Notes: generated from the sequence alone by a model not told the origin. DNA of 52,006 nucleotides from Nitrospirota bacterium (GCA_016208905.1 JACQXG010000047.1:1-52006); one strand, 5' to 3'. Counted from the stretch's first letter, positions 9,104 to 17,069 are shown. Translations and numbers: made by a program.

Positions 9104-10252
9104 TTATGAAAGCTGTATGAATTTCATAAAGACTTCATTGGAAAGGACAAGCCCCTTTCTCGTCAGTTTCATGGTCGTCTCATATGAACAGTCTGAACCT
9201 GTAACTTCAATCAGGCCTGCTGCCTGAAGGTCGGCTATCTCTATCTGATAACAATTAAAAATATTCCTGTTGTACTGGTTCGAAAATGCTTCAACATTAA
9301 TTCCACTGGTTTTACGCAATCCAAGGAAAAGCGCCTCTGACAACGCTATATCTTCGGTTATGGATTCAGATTCTTTGACAGGACTCTTGTTTTCTGAAAT
9401 GAGTTTGAGGTATTCCTCAAGATCATCAGTGTTATGGTACCGTTGAGCATTAATGAAAGAATGAGCGCCGAGTCCGGCCCCGTAATATTCCCCCCTGTCC
9501 CAGTAATTAAGGTTGTTCCTGCATTGGTTGCCGGGTAGTGCGAAGTTTGAAATTTCGTAATGGATGTAGCCTTCGGATGTCAGGTAATCGATTGTGAATT
9601 CATACATCTCGATGATCTTGTCTTCATCAGGCAGGATTAATTTATTGCCCCCTATTAAATATTTATACAACTCGGTCTGTTTCTCCACCGTAAGCTCGTA
9701 TGTGGAAATATGTTTTGGTTTAAGACTGACGGCTTTTCCAAGGGTATTTTCCCAGCTATCAATATCCTGCCCCGGGATCCCGTAAATCAGATCAATCCCG
9801 ATGTTCTCAAACCCAACTTGCCTTGCAAGATCAACCGCCTGACATGATTCTTCTTTGTTATGAATTCTTCCAAGAAAGGAAAGCTCATCATCATTAAAGG
9901 ATTGCACGCCTATGCTGATTCTGTTGATACCAGCTGAACGGATTGCCTTCAATTTATCTTTATCTACAGTCCCCGGATTTGCCTCGATGGTTGCTTCATA
10001 GTTATTCACAAAGCGGAAATGCGTGAATATGTGATTAATAAAGTTTGATAATACACCAGAGGAAAGCGCTGTAGGAGTGCCGCCGCCTATGAAGAACGTG
10101 GACAGCGGCTTTTCGTTTGGAATATTTGCAATCTCATTTTTCAGGGCATCAAGGTAGGCATCCGCCCTGGCAGGGTTATAAATACCGGAGACAAAATCAC
10201 AGTATATGCATCTTTTTAAACAGAAAGGAATATGGACATATAAAGAAGTAGT
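9104..10252 (-). CDS. hemW: HemW-type radical SAM heme chaperone
   Basis: Radical SAM protein of the HemN/HemW family with LYVHIPFCLKRCIYCDF at the N-terminus, GGGTPTALS, EANPGT, RISIGVQSFNDDEL and YEISNFALPG. Length (382 residues) and absence of the HemN N-terminal extension favour HemW, a heme-trafficking protein, over the coproporphyrinogen dehydrogenase HemN. The HemW motif HNxxYW reads NNLNYW, so the histidine is replaced by asparagine. Start chosen at ATG 10252 (MTTSLYVHIPFC) rather than the track's 10270, because the longer form reaches into the divergent namZ promoter region. It lies 27 bp upstream of the ahbD-like gene. Confidence 0.85.
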   Translation of the reverse strand, partial: TTSLYVHIPFCLKRCIYCDFVSGIYNPARADAYLDALKNEIANIPNEKPLSTFFIGGGTPTALSSGVLSNFINHIFTHFRFVNNYEATIEANPGTVDKDKLKAIRSAGINRISIGVQSFNDDELSFLGRIHNKEESCQAVDLARQVGFENIGIDLIYGIPGQDIDSWENTLGKAVSLKPKHISTYELTVEKQTELYKYLIGGNKLILPDEDKIIEMYEFTIDYLTSEGYIHYEISNFALPGNQCRNNLNYWDRGEYYGAGLGAHSFINAQRYHNTDDLEEYLKLISENKSPVKESESITEDIALSEALFLGLRKTSGINVEAFSNQYNRNIFNCYQIEIADLQAAGLIEVTGSDCSYETTMKLTRKGLVLSNEVFMKFIQLS

Positions 10253-10261
10253 CATAACCAA

Positions 10262-10292
10262 TTGTAACAAAGTCGAAGATTTACTTTATAAT
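10262..10292 (+). promoter_or_regulatory. Sigma-70-type promoter of namZ, possibly leaderless
   Basis: TTGTAA (10262-10267) and a perfect TATAAT (10287-10292) with a long 19-bp spacer. The -10 box ends six bases before the ATG at 10299 and no Shine-Dalgarno is present, so transcription may begin at or near the start codon. Confidence 0.5.
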
Positions 10293-10298
10293 ACAAAA

Positions 10299-11468
10299 AT
10301 GCAAACAGGTCTCGACATATTAGAAAAACAATGGCCCCAAAAATTAAAAGGCGCAAGGGCAGGCCTGCTGGTACACCCGGCGTCTGTAAATAGAAAGCTT
10401 GAGCATGCGTCTGACTGCCTTCTTAAATCCGGGAAGCTTGAACTGAAGGCCCTCTTCGGGCCCCAGCATGGAATCCGGGGGGAGACCCAGGACAACATGA
10501 TTGAATGGGAAGGGTTCAGGGACAAAAAGACGGGACTTCCTGTCTATAGTCTTTACGGTCAAACCCGCAAACCTGGTGCGGCAATGCTCAAAGATATTGA
10601 TGTGATGGTAATTGATATGCAGGATGTGGGCTCCCGGTATTACACATTCATATGGACGATGGACTTATGTATGCAGGCATGTCTTGAAGCGGGTAAATCA
10701 GTTGTAATTCTTGACAGGCCTAATCCTCTGGGTGGTGTTCACACGGAAGGGCCTGTGCTTGATATGGATTACACATCGTTTGTCGGGCAGCGTCCTCTGC
10801 CGGTGCGTCATGGGATGACAATAGGGGAGATCGCCGGTTATCTGAAAAATGAATTTTATCCGTCTCTGGATTTTCATATTGTTCCAATGAAGGGGTGGGA
10901 AAGAAAGATGTGGTTTGATCAGACAGGGCTGCCGTGGGTCATGCCTTCCCCGAACATGCCGGCACTCGAAACAGCTGTTGTTTATCCCGGCATGTGTCTG
11001 CTTGAAGCTACTAATTTAAGCGAAGGACGCGGCACGACAAGGCCGTTTGAAATTTTCGGTGCGCCTTTTATAGACACTGATGTCCTTGTGAGCAGATTGA
11101 ATGACTTTAAGCTTGCCGGGGTTATTTTCAGGCCAATGTATTTTCAGCCTACTTTTCAGAAGCACGCCGGGAAACTCTGCGGAGGCACACAGATACATGT
11201 CATCAATAGAGAGAAATTTAAACCATTCAAGACAGGCATTGCGATTCTAAAAACAGTTCACGAATTGTATCCCGGACAGTTCAAATGGAAAAAGCCGCCC
11301 TACGAGTATGAAACAAAGAAGATGCCGATTGATATCCTTGCTGGAACTGACAGTCTCAGAAAGGACATAGAAGAAGGGGTATCGCTTGAACAGTTGGAGG
11401 ACAGTTGGAAATCGCAGTGTCTTGAGTTTAAAAAGAAGGTCTATAAAAAATATTTGATTTATAAATAG
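10299..11468 (+). CDS. namZ: NamZ-type exo-beta-N-acetylmuramidase (DUF1343)
   Basis: The DUF1343 family includes NamZ, which removes terminal MurNAc residues from peptidoglycan fragments. Signature stretches: GLLVHPASV, ALFGPQHGIRGETQDN, VIDMQDVGSRYYTFIWTM, VILDRPNPLGG and SPNMPALETAVVYPGMCLLEATNLSEGRGTTRPFEIFGAP. Start set at ATG 10299 (MQTGLDILEK), since the first 31 codons of the track's ORF precede the promoter's -10 box. No signal peptide is visible at this start, so a cytoplasmic site is suggested, unlike secreted NamZ. The MurU-AmgK-like fusion at 13349 would use free MurNAc, supporting a recycling role. The link is inferred from proximity and known biochemistry. Confidence 0.85.
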   Translation: MQTGLDILEKQWPQKLKGARAGLLVHPASVNRKLEHASDCLLKSGKLELKALFGPQHGIRGETQDNMIEWEGFRDKKTGLPVYSLYGQTRKPGAAMLKDIDVMVIDMQDVGSRYYTFIWTMDLCMQACLEAGKSVVILDRPNPLGGVHTEGPVLDMDYTSFVGQRPLPVRHGMTIGEIAGYLKNEFYPSLDFHIVPMKGWERKMWFDQTGLPWVMPSPNMPALETAVVYPGMCLLEATNLSEGRGTTRPFEIFGAPFIDTDVLVSRLNDFKLAGVIFRPMYFQPTFQKHAGKLCGGTQIHVINREKFKPFKTGIAILKTVHELYPGQFKWKKPPYEYETKKMPIDILAGTDSLRKDIEEGVSLEQLEDSWKSQCLEFKKKVYKKYLIYK

Positions 11469-11485
11469 AGCCGTTGCTTATCTGA

Positions 11486-13195
11486 TTATGCCGATTGCTG
11501 TTCAACAGAGGCATTTTTCATCAATACAAAAAAATCATCGAAGTTCTTCGTGCGGAGCACGCGTTCGAGCATGTACTGCTCGCGGAAAATTCGTGAAAGT
11601 TCGGAAGTAATTTCCAGCTGTGCGCCGGGATCGTTACCGGGAGTAAGAATAAGGAAGATCAAATGCGCCGACTTATCGTCCGGCGCGTCGAAGTCGATCC
11701 CGGTATCGGAAATCCCGACTACAATAAGTGAATCCAGCAGACCTTCAATACGGGCATGCGGGAGCGCTACCCCATTGCCGATGCCTGTACTGAGAGCTTC
11801 CTCACGCGCCCAGACGGCGGCCTCCACGGCGTCTGCGTCCAGGCCGGCTGATATGCACGCTGCAGATGTTATCTCGTGAATGGCCTCCCTGCGGGAGATG
11901 GCTTTCAGTTCCCGCAGAAAAAGTTTTGAGGACAGCGTGTCCTGCAGCCGTCGTTTTTTGGCGCGCATGAGGATAAAGCGCATCACCGGGCCGCTCATCA
12001 TCGATGTAACAATCGCCGTAATGACCAGGGCCACGAACAGCCGGTTGCCGATGATCCCTGCTTCAAGGGCCAGCAGGCCCAGGATGATCTCCATCGCGCC
12101 GCGTGAGTTCATGGCAAAACCGACCGCCCAGGCTTCGTTGGAAGACATCCCGCCCCACCGTGCTCCAAGTGTGCCTCCGGCGATTTTACACCCGCAGGCT
12201 ATCAGCAGCACTGTCAGTACCAGGGGTAAGTCGAAATGGGTCAAAAAGTTCACCTTCAGTCCGATGCCCGCGAAGAACACCGGGGCAAAAATGAAAGACA
12301 CAAAATGGTCGATTGTGGCCCGGGTGCGCTCCCGCAGGTGGGAGGAATCGCCGATGGCAACGCCCACGAGGAAGGCGCCGAAAATCGCATGAATGCCGAT
12401 CCACTCGGTAAATGCGGCACCGAGAAGCGCCAGGGTAAGAGCAAAGCCCAGCACGCCGCCAGGCCACCTGGTATGGGCCTGCACTAACGGCAATACCTTG
12501 TGGATCAGCCAGCGGCCGAGTGTGAGCATGAAGCCTGCAAAAGCCAGCGTCAACACGATAGTTGACATGATGTGGTTTGCGTGGCCGGATGCGGCGCCCA
12601 TAAGCCCCAGAATAATGGCGAATACGATCCAGCCGACAAGGTCGTTAAAAATCGCGGCGCTTACAATTACCATTCCCAGATCGCTTCGGTAGAGGTCAAG
12701 GTCCATGAGCGTTTTGGCGATGACAGGCAGCGCGGAGATCGACAGGGCGGTTGCAAAAAACAGGGCAAAGATCAGCGGGTCAGCCTCCAAATGCCGTCCC
12801 ATAGCCTGCGGTATCAGCCATGCCACAGCGAAGCCCAGAAGAAAAGGTATCAGGATACCGGAAATGCTTACTCTGAACGCGACATGGCCTTGTCTCCTGA
12901 TAGTTGACAAGTTCACTTCTATACCTGCCACAAGCAAAAACAACACGACCGCCAGTGTTGTGATAGCATTTAAGATGATGGCGTTTGGCCCCTGCGGTGG
13001 AAAGAGGAATGCGCTGAGATCAGGCGCCACGTTTCCCAAAACGGTCGGACCGAGCAGAACACCTGCGAACAGCTCTCCCAGTACCGAGGGCTGGCGCAGC
13101 CGCTGGGCCAACTCGCCAAGCACGCGGGCCACACCGAGCAGGATTCCCAGGGATAAAAACATTACTATGATGTTTTGCGGTGTCAGATTTTCCAT
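11486..13195 (-). CDS. CPA2 cation/proton antiporter with C-terminal EIIA (PtsN-type) domain
   Basis: Residues about 1-395 form a 12-13 segment Na+/H+ exchanger domain (QPSVLGELFAGVLLGPTVLG, FALFFATALSISALPVIAKTL, NDLVGW, NSRGAMEIILGLLA). Residues about 430-560 are a PTS EIIA type 2 domain with the phospho-acceptor histidine in GNGVALPHARIEG. This suggests that PTS-type phosphorylation modulates transport. Start moved to ATG 13195 (MENLTPQNII). The gene is visibly richer in G+C than its neighbours, uses GCC/GGC/CTG codons heavily, and throws long shadow ORFs in other frames, which suggests recent transfer. It interrupts the possible namZ/murU-amgK pairing, on the opposite strand. Confidence 0.88.
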   Translation of the reverse strand: MENLTPQNIIVMFLSLGILLGVARVLGELAQRLRQPSVLGELFAGVLLGPTVLGNVAPDLSAFLFPPQGPNAIILNAITTLAVVLFLLVAGIEVNLSTIRRQGHVAFRVSISGILIPFLLGFAVAWLIPQAMGRHLEADPLIFALFFATALSISALPVIAKTLMDLDLYRSDLGMVIVSAAIFNDLVGWIVFAIILGLMGAASGHANHIMSTIVLTLAFAGFMLTLGRWLIHKVLPLVQAHTRWPGGVLGFALTLALLGAAFTEWIGIHAIFGAFLVGVAIGDSSHLRERTRATIDHFVSFIFAPVFFAGIGLKVNFLTHFDLPLVLTVLLIACGCKIAGGTLGARWGGMSSNEAWAVGFAMNSRGAMEIILGLLALEAGIIGNRLFVALVITAIVTSMMSGPVMRFILMRAKKRRLQDTLSSKLFLRELKAISRREAIHEITSAACISAGLDADAVEAAVWAREEALSTGIGNGVALPHARIEGLLDSLIVVGISDTGIDFDAPDDKSAHLIFLILTPGNDPGAQLEITSELSRIFREQYMLERVLRTKNFDDFFVLMKNASVEQQSA

Positions 13196-13309
13196 CCTGT
13201 GTAAGCCATTGAAAATAATAACATGCAAACGGACAATTTGAACATGATAAAATATCGAAAACCAAATCAGCGTAGCTGACTGAAGTCAGGCAACATGAGG
13301 CGCATATAC

Positions 13310-13339
13310 TTGTAAGACAGAAGACTTTATGTATATATT
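13310..13339 (+). promoter_or_regulatory. Candidate sigma-70 promoter of the nucleotidyltransferase-kinase fusion
   Basis: TTGTAA (13310-13315), an 18-bp spacer and TATATT (13334-13339), nine bases before the GTG start at 13349. No Shine-Dalgarno follows, so a very short leader is likely. Just upstream, CTGACTGAAGTCAG near 13276-13289 is a small palindrome. Confidence 0.35.
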
Positions 13340-13348
13340 AATTGCGCG

Positions 13349-15277
13349 GTGCTTGATAATGGAGATGACATAAAGAGCGTCAATGTTTTTATCCCTGCCG
13401 CGGGGCTGGGTGAGAGACTGCGGCCAATTACCGAACATATTCCCAAGCCTCTTCTCCCTATTCTTGGTCAACCCTCCATACAATACGTCCTTGAAAAAAT
13501 AGCGGCTCTGCCTTTTAACAAAATCGGAATAAACATCCATCACAAGAAAGAAAGCATTGAAGCATGGAGCAGGCAAAGCCCTCTGCATGACAAGATCACT
13601 CTTTTCCCTGAAGAAGAAATCCTGGGGACGGGGGGGGCGCTGAAGAATGCTGAAGAATTTCTGAACGAAGGGACCTTTCTTGTACACAACTCGGACATAC
13701 TGTCTGACATAAATTTAGCCGGCCTGCTTGAATATCATCAAGTATCATATAACCTTGTAACACTGGCCGTTCATGACTATCCGCAATTTAATAGTCTCAT
13801 CATTGACGAAAACGGATTCCTAAAAAACGTAGGGGCGGGTTTCAAACCTGCCACTACTGATGGGAGACTATTAGCCTTTACCGGGATTGCGGTCTATGAG
13901 CCCGCGTTCCTGGACTATCTGCCCACGGGTAAATCCAGCGTAGTCGATGCGTGGCTGAAGGCTGTTGCATCGGGGAACAAGATCGGAACATTTGATGTAT
14001 GCAGGGGCGTGGATGGACCCCGCCCCTACTGGAGCGACATCGGGACGCCCGATGCATACGCTTCTGCTGTGTTTCATGAATTGAGGAATGAAGGCGAGGT
14101 TGTTTATATTCATCCTTCAATAAATAGGTGCGGGGATATTGCTCTGCAGGGAAATGTTGTGATTGAAGAGGGGTGTTTGATTGATGGGGAAATATCTTTA
14201 AAGAATTGTATTGTGTTGCCGGGAAGCAATGCAGGGGCGTTGTATGCAGCGTCACTACAGTACGAATCATTATTTGAAAATTGCATCCTTGGCCCCGGCT
14301 TTCAAATAGACCTCGCTGCGGCTGAGATATTGAGTATTGATGAGGACAATAGACAATTGATCGGGACTGGCGGATCAGACAGGAAATATTTCAGGATTCA
14401 AAAGGACAATAAATCTGTTGTGCTCATGCAGTGTAAAGTTGACGATCCTGATTATGAGCGGCAAGTTGAATATACAAGATTCTTTCTTAAGCACGCTGTT
14501 CCTGTTCCTGAACTGATAGAAGCGGACACCGGCAAGAAGAATGCCATAATTGAAGACGCCGGGGACATTTCTCTTTACAGCTGGCTGAAGTGCCCGCGTG
14601 ACCGTATGGAAATAGAAAATATTTACAAACAGGTTATAGATATCATTGTCCTTATACATGCGGATGTCACTGAAGATATTTCAGAATGCCCGATTCTTAA
14701 AAACAGGATATTCGATTATGATCATTTCCGATGGGAGACTGATTATTTCATCAAGAGGTACTTAGAGGGCTTGAGGAATATAAATGTCAGCAATCGTCCG
14801 ATGCTTAATGAGGAGCTTCATCAACTGGCAGTTAAGGCGGACGCTGTTCCCAAGACAGTAGTACACAGGGATTTCCAATCGCAGAACATCATGGTCATGA
14901 AAGGGCAGGAGCTGCGCCTGATAGATTTTCAGGGCGCAAGGACCGGGCCGCCGGCTTATGATATGGCATCAATGTTATGGGACCCGTATTACCGCCTTGA
15001 GGATGAGATGAGAGAGCGTCTCCTGGATTATTATATTAATAAGATGAAAGCCCGGTCCGGGGGGAAATTCGATGAAGATATTTTTATGGAGTCGCTTGCT
15101 ATATGCAGGCTTCAGAGACATATGCAGGCCCTCGGAGCGTATGGCTTTCTGTCATCCGTAAAAGGGAAAAAATATTTCCTGAAATATATGCCGGAGGGAT
15201 TGAGGCTGCTAAAAGACGACGCCTTCCGTTCAAAGGACGACTGCCCTGAATTATATGATCTGATTATGGGATTATAG
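13349..15277 (+). CDS. Nucleotidyltransferase-kinase fusion, MurU-AmgK-like
   Basis: 642 residues. The N-terminal part (about 8-240) is a sugar-1-phosphate nucleotidyltransferase: FIPAAGLGERLRPITEHIPKPLLPILGQP, LGTGGALKNAE, LVHNSDILSD. A short hexapeptide-like stretch follows (about 255-310). The C-terminal part (about 340-640) is an aminoglycoside-phosphotransferase-type kinase with VVHRDFQSQNIMV and LIDFQGARTGPPAYDMASMLWDP. MurU (MurNAc-1-P uridylyltransferase) and AmgK (anomeric MurNAc/GlcNAc kinase) have exactly these folds, and with NamZ nearby the fusion could turn MurNAc into UDP-MurNAc. Another sugar is possible. Start is a GTG; no better one is seen. Two palindromic repeats lie inside the frame (13829, 14001), coding for extra residues in the first domain. 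Confidence 0.8.
   Translation: MLDNGDDIKSVNVFIPAAGLGERLRPITEHIPKPLLPILGQPSIQYVLEKIAALPFNKIGINIHHKKESIEAWSRQSPLHDKITLFPEEEILGTGGALKNAEEFLNEGTFLVHNSDILSDINLAGLLEYHQVSYNLVTLAVHDYPQFNSLIIDENGFLKNVGAGFKPATTDGRLLAFTGIAVYEPAFLDYLPTGKSSVVDAWLKAVASGNKIGTFDVCRGVDGPRPYWSDIGTPDAYASAVFHELRNEGEVVYIHPSINRCGDIALQGNVVIEEGCLIDGEISLKNCIVLPGSNAGALYAASLQYESLFENCILGPGFQIDLAAAEILSIDEDNRQLIGTGGSDRKYFRIQKDNKSVVLMQCKVDDPDYERQVEYTRFFLKHAVPVPELIEADTGKKNAIIEDAGDISLYSWLKCPRDRMEIENIYKQVIDIIVLIHADVTEDISECPILKNRIFDYDHFRWETDYFIKRYLEGLRNINVSNRPMLNEELHQLAVKADAVPKTVVHRDFQSQNIMVMKGQELRLIDFQGARTGPPAYDMASMLWDPYYRLEDEMRERLLDYYINKMKARSGGKFDEDIFMESLAICRLQRHMQALGAYGFLSSVKGKKYFLKYMPEGLRLLKDDAFRSKDDCPELYDLIMGL
13829..13857. repeat. GTAGGGGCG palindrome, copy 2, inside a coding region
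   Basis: GTAGGGGCGGGTTT, one-base loop, AAACCTGCCACTAC: 12 of 14 positions pair. It encodes VGAGFKPATT within the nucleotidyltransferase domain without breaking the frame. Confidence 0.7.
14001..14029. repeat. GTAGGGGCG palindrome, copy 3, inside the same coding region
   Basis: GCAGGGGCGTGG, short loop, CCCCGCCCCTAC: about 10 of 12 positions pair. It encodes part of CRGVDGPRPYW, 144 bp after copy 2 and again in frame with the host gene. Confidence 0.65.
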
Positions 15278-15302
15278 TAAGTGGTATGATATAATTTTTT
15301 AA

Positions 15303-15923
15303 ATGGCAGACATCAATTTGTTAAAGAAACGTTTGTTGATTTTATCATTTGCTGCTATTGTTTTAATTATCGGCGGCTGCACTACATTGCTTCCCAGTGT
15401 AAAAGAAACAACAAAAACAGATTTGTGGGACACTTTTGATGATGCAAAAAATGCTATTGAGAAGATAATCCCTTACGAGACAACAGATGATGAGTTAAAA
15501 AAGGCCGGGATAGATCCTGAGGCTACCCCTAATTTTAAAATTCTGACCCATCTGGATATTATTCAGCGCTTTATGATTAATCCCTCTATCAAAAAAGAAG
15601 ACCTTGATAAAGGAGTACAGGCCTGTATTGATGCAAAAGCGCATTGCAGGTCCTATGAAATCCGCATCAGGAATATTACAAGTAAAAGGTATGGGAATGT
15701 TCTGCTGGATCTTTTTAATTTCAAGAGAAGTACAAACGAATCCGGATGGGAGTTCGAGGCGCTGATAGTTACGGTGGATGGTACAGTCGTGCATAAGCTT
15801 TGGGGAGGACGCCCCATAATAGAGGAGAACAGGGTGGTCAAAAATCCTCTTGGGCCTTTGCAGGACCCGTCAAGCCTGGTGAGGGACAGGTCATTAGGGG
15901 AAGTTAATAAATTAACGCCGTAA
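15303..15923 (+). CDS. Predicted lipoprotein of unknown function
   Basis: 206 residues with a lipoprotein signal: basic start (MADINLLKKR), hydrophobic core, and lipobox IIGGC with the modified cysteine near residue 26. The mature part has no domain I recognise; it has a helical region up to about 115, then a beta-rich part (SYEIRIRNITSKRYGNVLLDLFNF, WEFEALIVTVDGTVVHKLWGGRPI). A TATAAT box (15290-15295) ends seven bases before the ATG and no Shine-Dalgarno is visible, so the message may be leaderless. It begins 26 bp after the fusion gene and could also be read through from it. Likely anchored in the envelope. Confidence 0.75.
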   Translation: MADINLLKKRLLILSFAAIVLIIGGCTTLLPSVKETTKTDLWDTFDDAKNAIEKIIPYETTDDELKKAGIDPEATPNFKILTHLDIIQRFMINPSIKKEDLDKGVQACIDAKAHCRSYEIRIRNITSKRYGNVLLDLFNFKRSTNESGWEFEALIVTVDGTVVHKLWGGRPIIEENRVVKNPLGPLQDPSSLVRDRSLGEVNKLTP

Positions 15924-15927
15924 GAAG

Positions 15928-16125
15928 TTATAGTCTGTTTAATGCCTTGTTAAACAGCCCTTCTAATTTCCTGCTTTCATCCGCAATTTGGCTGAGCATT
16001 TCAGCTAATTCCCTTTCCCCCAGGCACTCCGCCTTTATCGCCCATTCTTTGTAGGTTTTAACATGGGCGTTATTGTGTTCAATCCAGTGTTCGAGCAGGT
16101 GTTTTAATTTCTCAAGTTCTGTCAT
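15928..16125 (-). CDS. Small helical protein of unknown function
   Basis: 65 residues, apparently two amphipathic helices (MTELEKLKHLLEHWIEHNNAHVKTYKEWAIKAECL and a second, charged half). GGAGG lies nine bases before the ATG. It follows the histidine-rich permease gene by only 18 bp on the same strand, so the two are probably co-transcribed. Several histidines in the first helix (HWIEHNNAH) are compatible with metal binding, which is speculation. Confidence 0.7.
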   Translation of the reverse strand: MTELEKLKHLLEHWIEHNNAHVKTYKEWAIKAECLGERELAEMLSQIADESRKLEGLFNKALNRL

Positions 16126-16143
16126 TTGATGATGCCTCCGGTC

Positions 16144-16857
16144 TTATAAACCAAATAATAAAATTGAAATCCCGCAGAAAGATATTATCGCACCGGCAAT
16201 GGCATGAGTATATCTTTCCAACTTTGCTGTAGGGATAATATTAATCCCAAAATATGAAACCAGGACAAGCCCGAGCATTGTCAGAATAGTAATTCCCCCG
16301 TAAATACCTGTTACAAGCCATAAATCAAATAAACTGCTTTTTGCTGCGGGATACATAAGTATCGGAATCAGCGGTTCGCACGGACCAAGAATGAATATTA
16401 TAAAGAGTACCCACGGAGTCATATTCTTATTACTTTTATTTTTATGGACATGTAAATGTTCCTCGTTATGAACGTGAGAGTGGCCGTGGTCGATGCCGCT
16501 TCCATGGGCATGAAAATGAGTATGCGGCCTGTTCCTTAACGCCTTCTTAATGCCCCAGATAAAATAAACCAGGCCGAATGCTATCAGCGCCCATGTCGCC
16601 AGAGATCCCCTGAATGATTCAATAACTTCCAGTTTTGATACCGCTAAACCGAAAGAGATGCCTATGAAACCAAGCACGACGGAACTTAATACATGCCCGA
16701 TACCGCACAGGACTGTAATGAATGCCGTCTTGCGCAGAGACCATTCACCTGATCTGGACATCGCAATAAAAGGCAGATAATGGTCAGGCCCCAACAACGT
16801 ATGAAAGAACCCGATTGAAGCAGCCGCAGTTACAAGAATTAACAGTTCATCAGACAT
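16144..16857 (-). CDS. UreH/NicO-type membrane transporter with histidine-rich loop
   Basis: 237 residues with about six membrane segments. Segment 1 has HTLLGPDHYLPF, close to the HX4DH nickel/cobalt-permease motif. A cytoplasmic or periplasmic loop (about residues 112-140) is packed with histidines (HTHFHAHGSGIDHGHSHVHNEEHLHVH), followed by ILGPCEPLIPILMYPAA. This suggests export or uptake of a divalent metal such as nickel or cobalt. Sulfite-exporter-type or UreH/DsbD-like relatives are alternatives. GGAG precedes the ATG. It is preceded by a strong promoter and a terminator-like hairpin, so expression may be controlled by attenuation. Confidence 0.75.
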   Translation of the reverse strand: MSDELLILVTAAASIGFFHTLLGPDHYLPFIAMSRSGEWSLRKTAFITVLCGIGHVLSSVVLGFIGISFGLAVSKLEVIESFRGSLATWALIAFGLVYFIWGIKKALRNRPHTHFHAHGSGIDHGHSHVHNEEHLHVHKNKSNKNMTPWVLFIIFILGPCEPLIPILMYPAAKSSLFDLWLVTGIYGGITILTMLGLVLVSYFGINIIPTAKLERYTHAIAGAIISFCGISILLFGL

Positions 16858-16883
16858 AATATTTTCTCCGATCTTTTTAAGAA

Positions 16884-16937
16884 TAAAAAAGCCACGAAAG
16901 CTTTACGGCCTCCAGACCGTTTAAGCCTTCGTGGCTT
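16884..16937 (-). terminator. Terminator-like hairpin in the 5' leader of the permease gene (candidate attenuator)
   Basis: On the minus strand, AAGCCACGAA pairs with TTCGTGGCTT (10 bp perfect), with an inner GCTT/AAGC and ACGG/CCGT stem and an 8-base loop. T6 follows immediately (16885-16890), ahead of the Shine-Dalgarno of the permease. No minus-strand gene lies upstream that could need a terminator, so it acts either as an attenuator or as the end of a short RNA. Confidence 0.65.
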
Positions 16938-16949
16938 GTTTCAGGTAAT

Positions 16950-16979
16950 TTTATAGCATACCGTGGAGGCAGGTGTCAA
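16950..16979 (-). promoter_or_regulatory. Strong sigma-70 promoter before the hairpin and permease
   Basis: Minus strand: TTGACA (16979-16974), 18-bp spacer, TATAAA (16955-16950). Predicted transcription starts just a few bases before the hairpin, so nearly the whole short leader is the hairpin itself. Confidence 0.6.
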
Positions 16980-17069
16980 TGGAGGGGGTCAGGACAGGGC
17001 AGTCATCAGGAAACAGTTGATAGTCTGAAAGGCATGGGTTATACTTTCTTGTATAAGGAGGCCGGATTT

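Noticed and set aside
11550-13265. Many plus-strand and minus-strand ORFs of 60-180 residues within the antiporter region
   Set aside because: They are shadows caused by high GC content in the antiporter gene; none has recognisable domains and the minus-strand frame shows a full transporter plus EIIA.
13286-13687. 133-residue minus-strand ORF opposite the start of the fusion gene
   Set aside because: The plus-strand frame encodes the nucleotidyltransferase signature; the minus-strand product has no domain and no ribosome site.
16884-16937. Known riboswitch (cobalamin, NiCo or c-di-GMP class)
   Set aside because: Only one long hairpin is present; the junctions and conserved boxes of those classes that I could recall do not fit.
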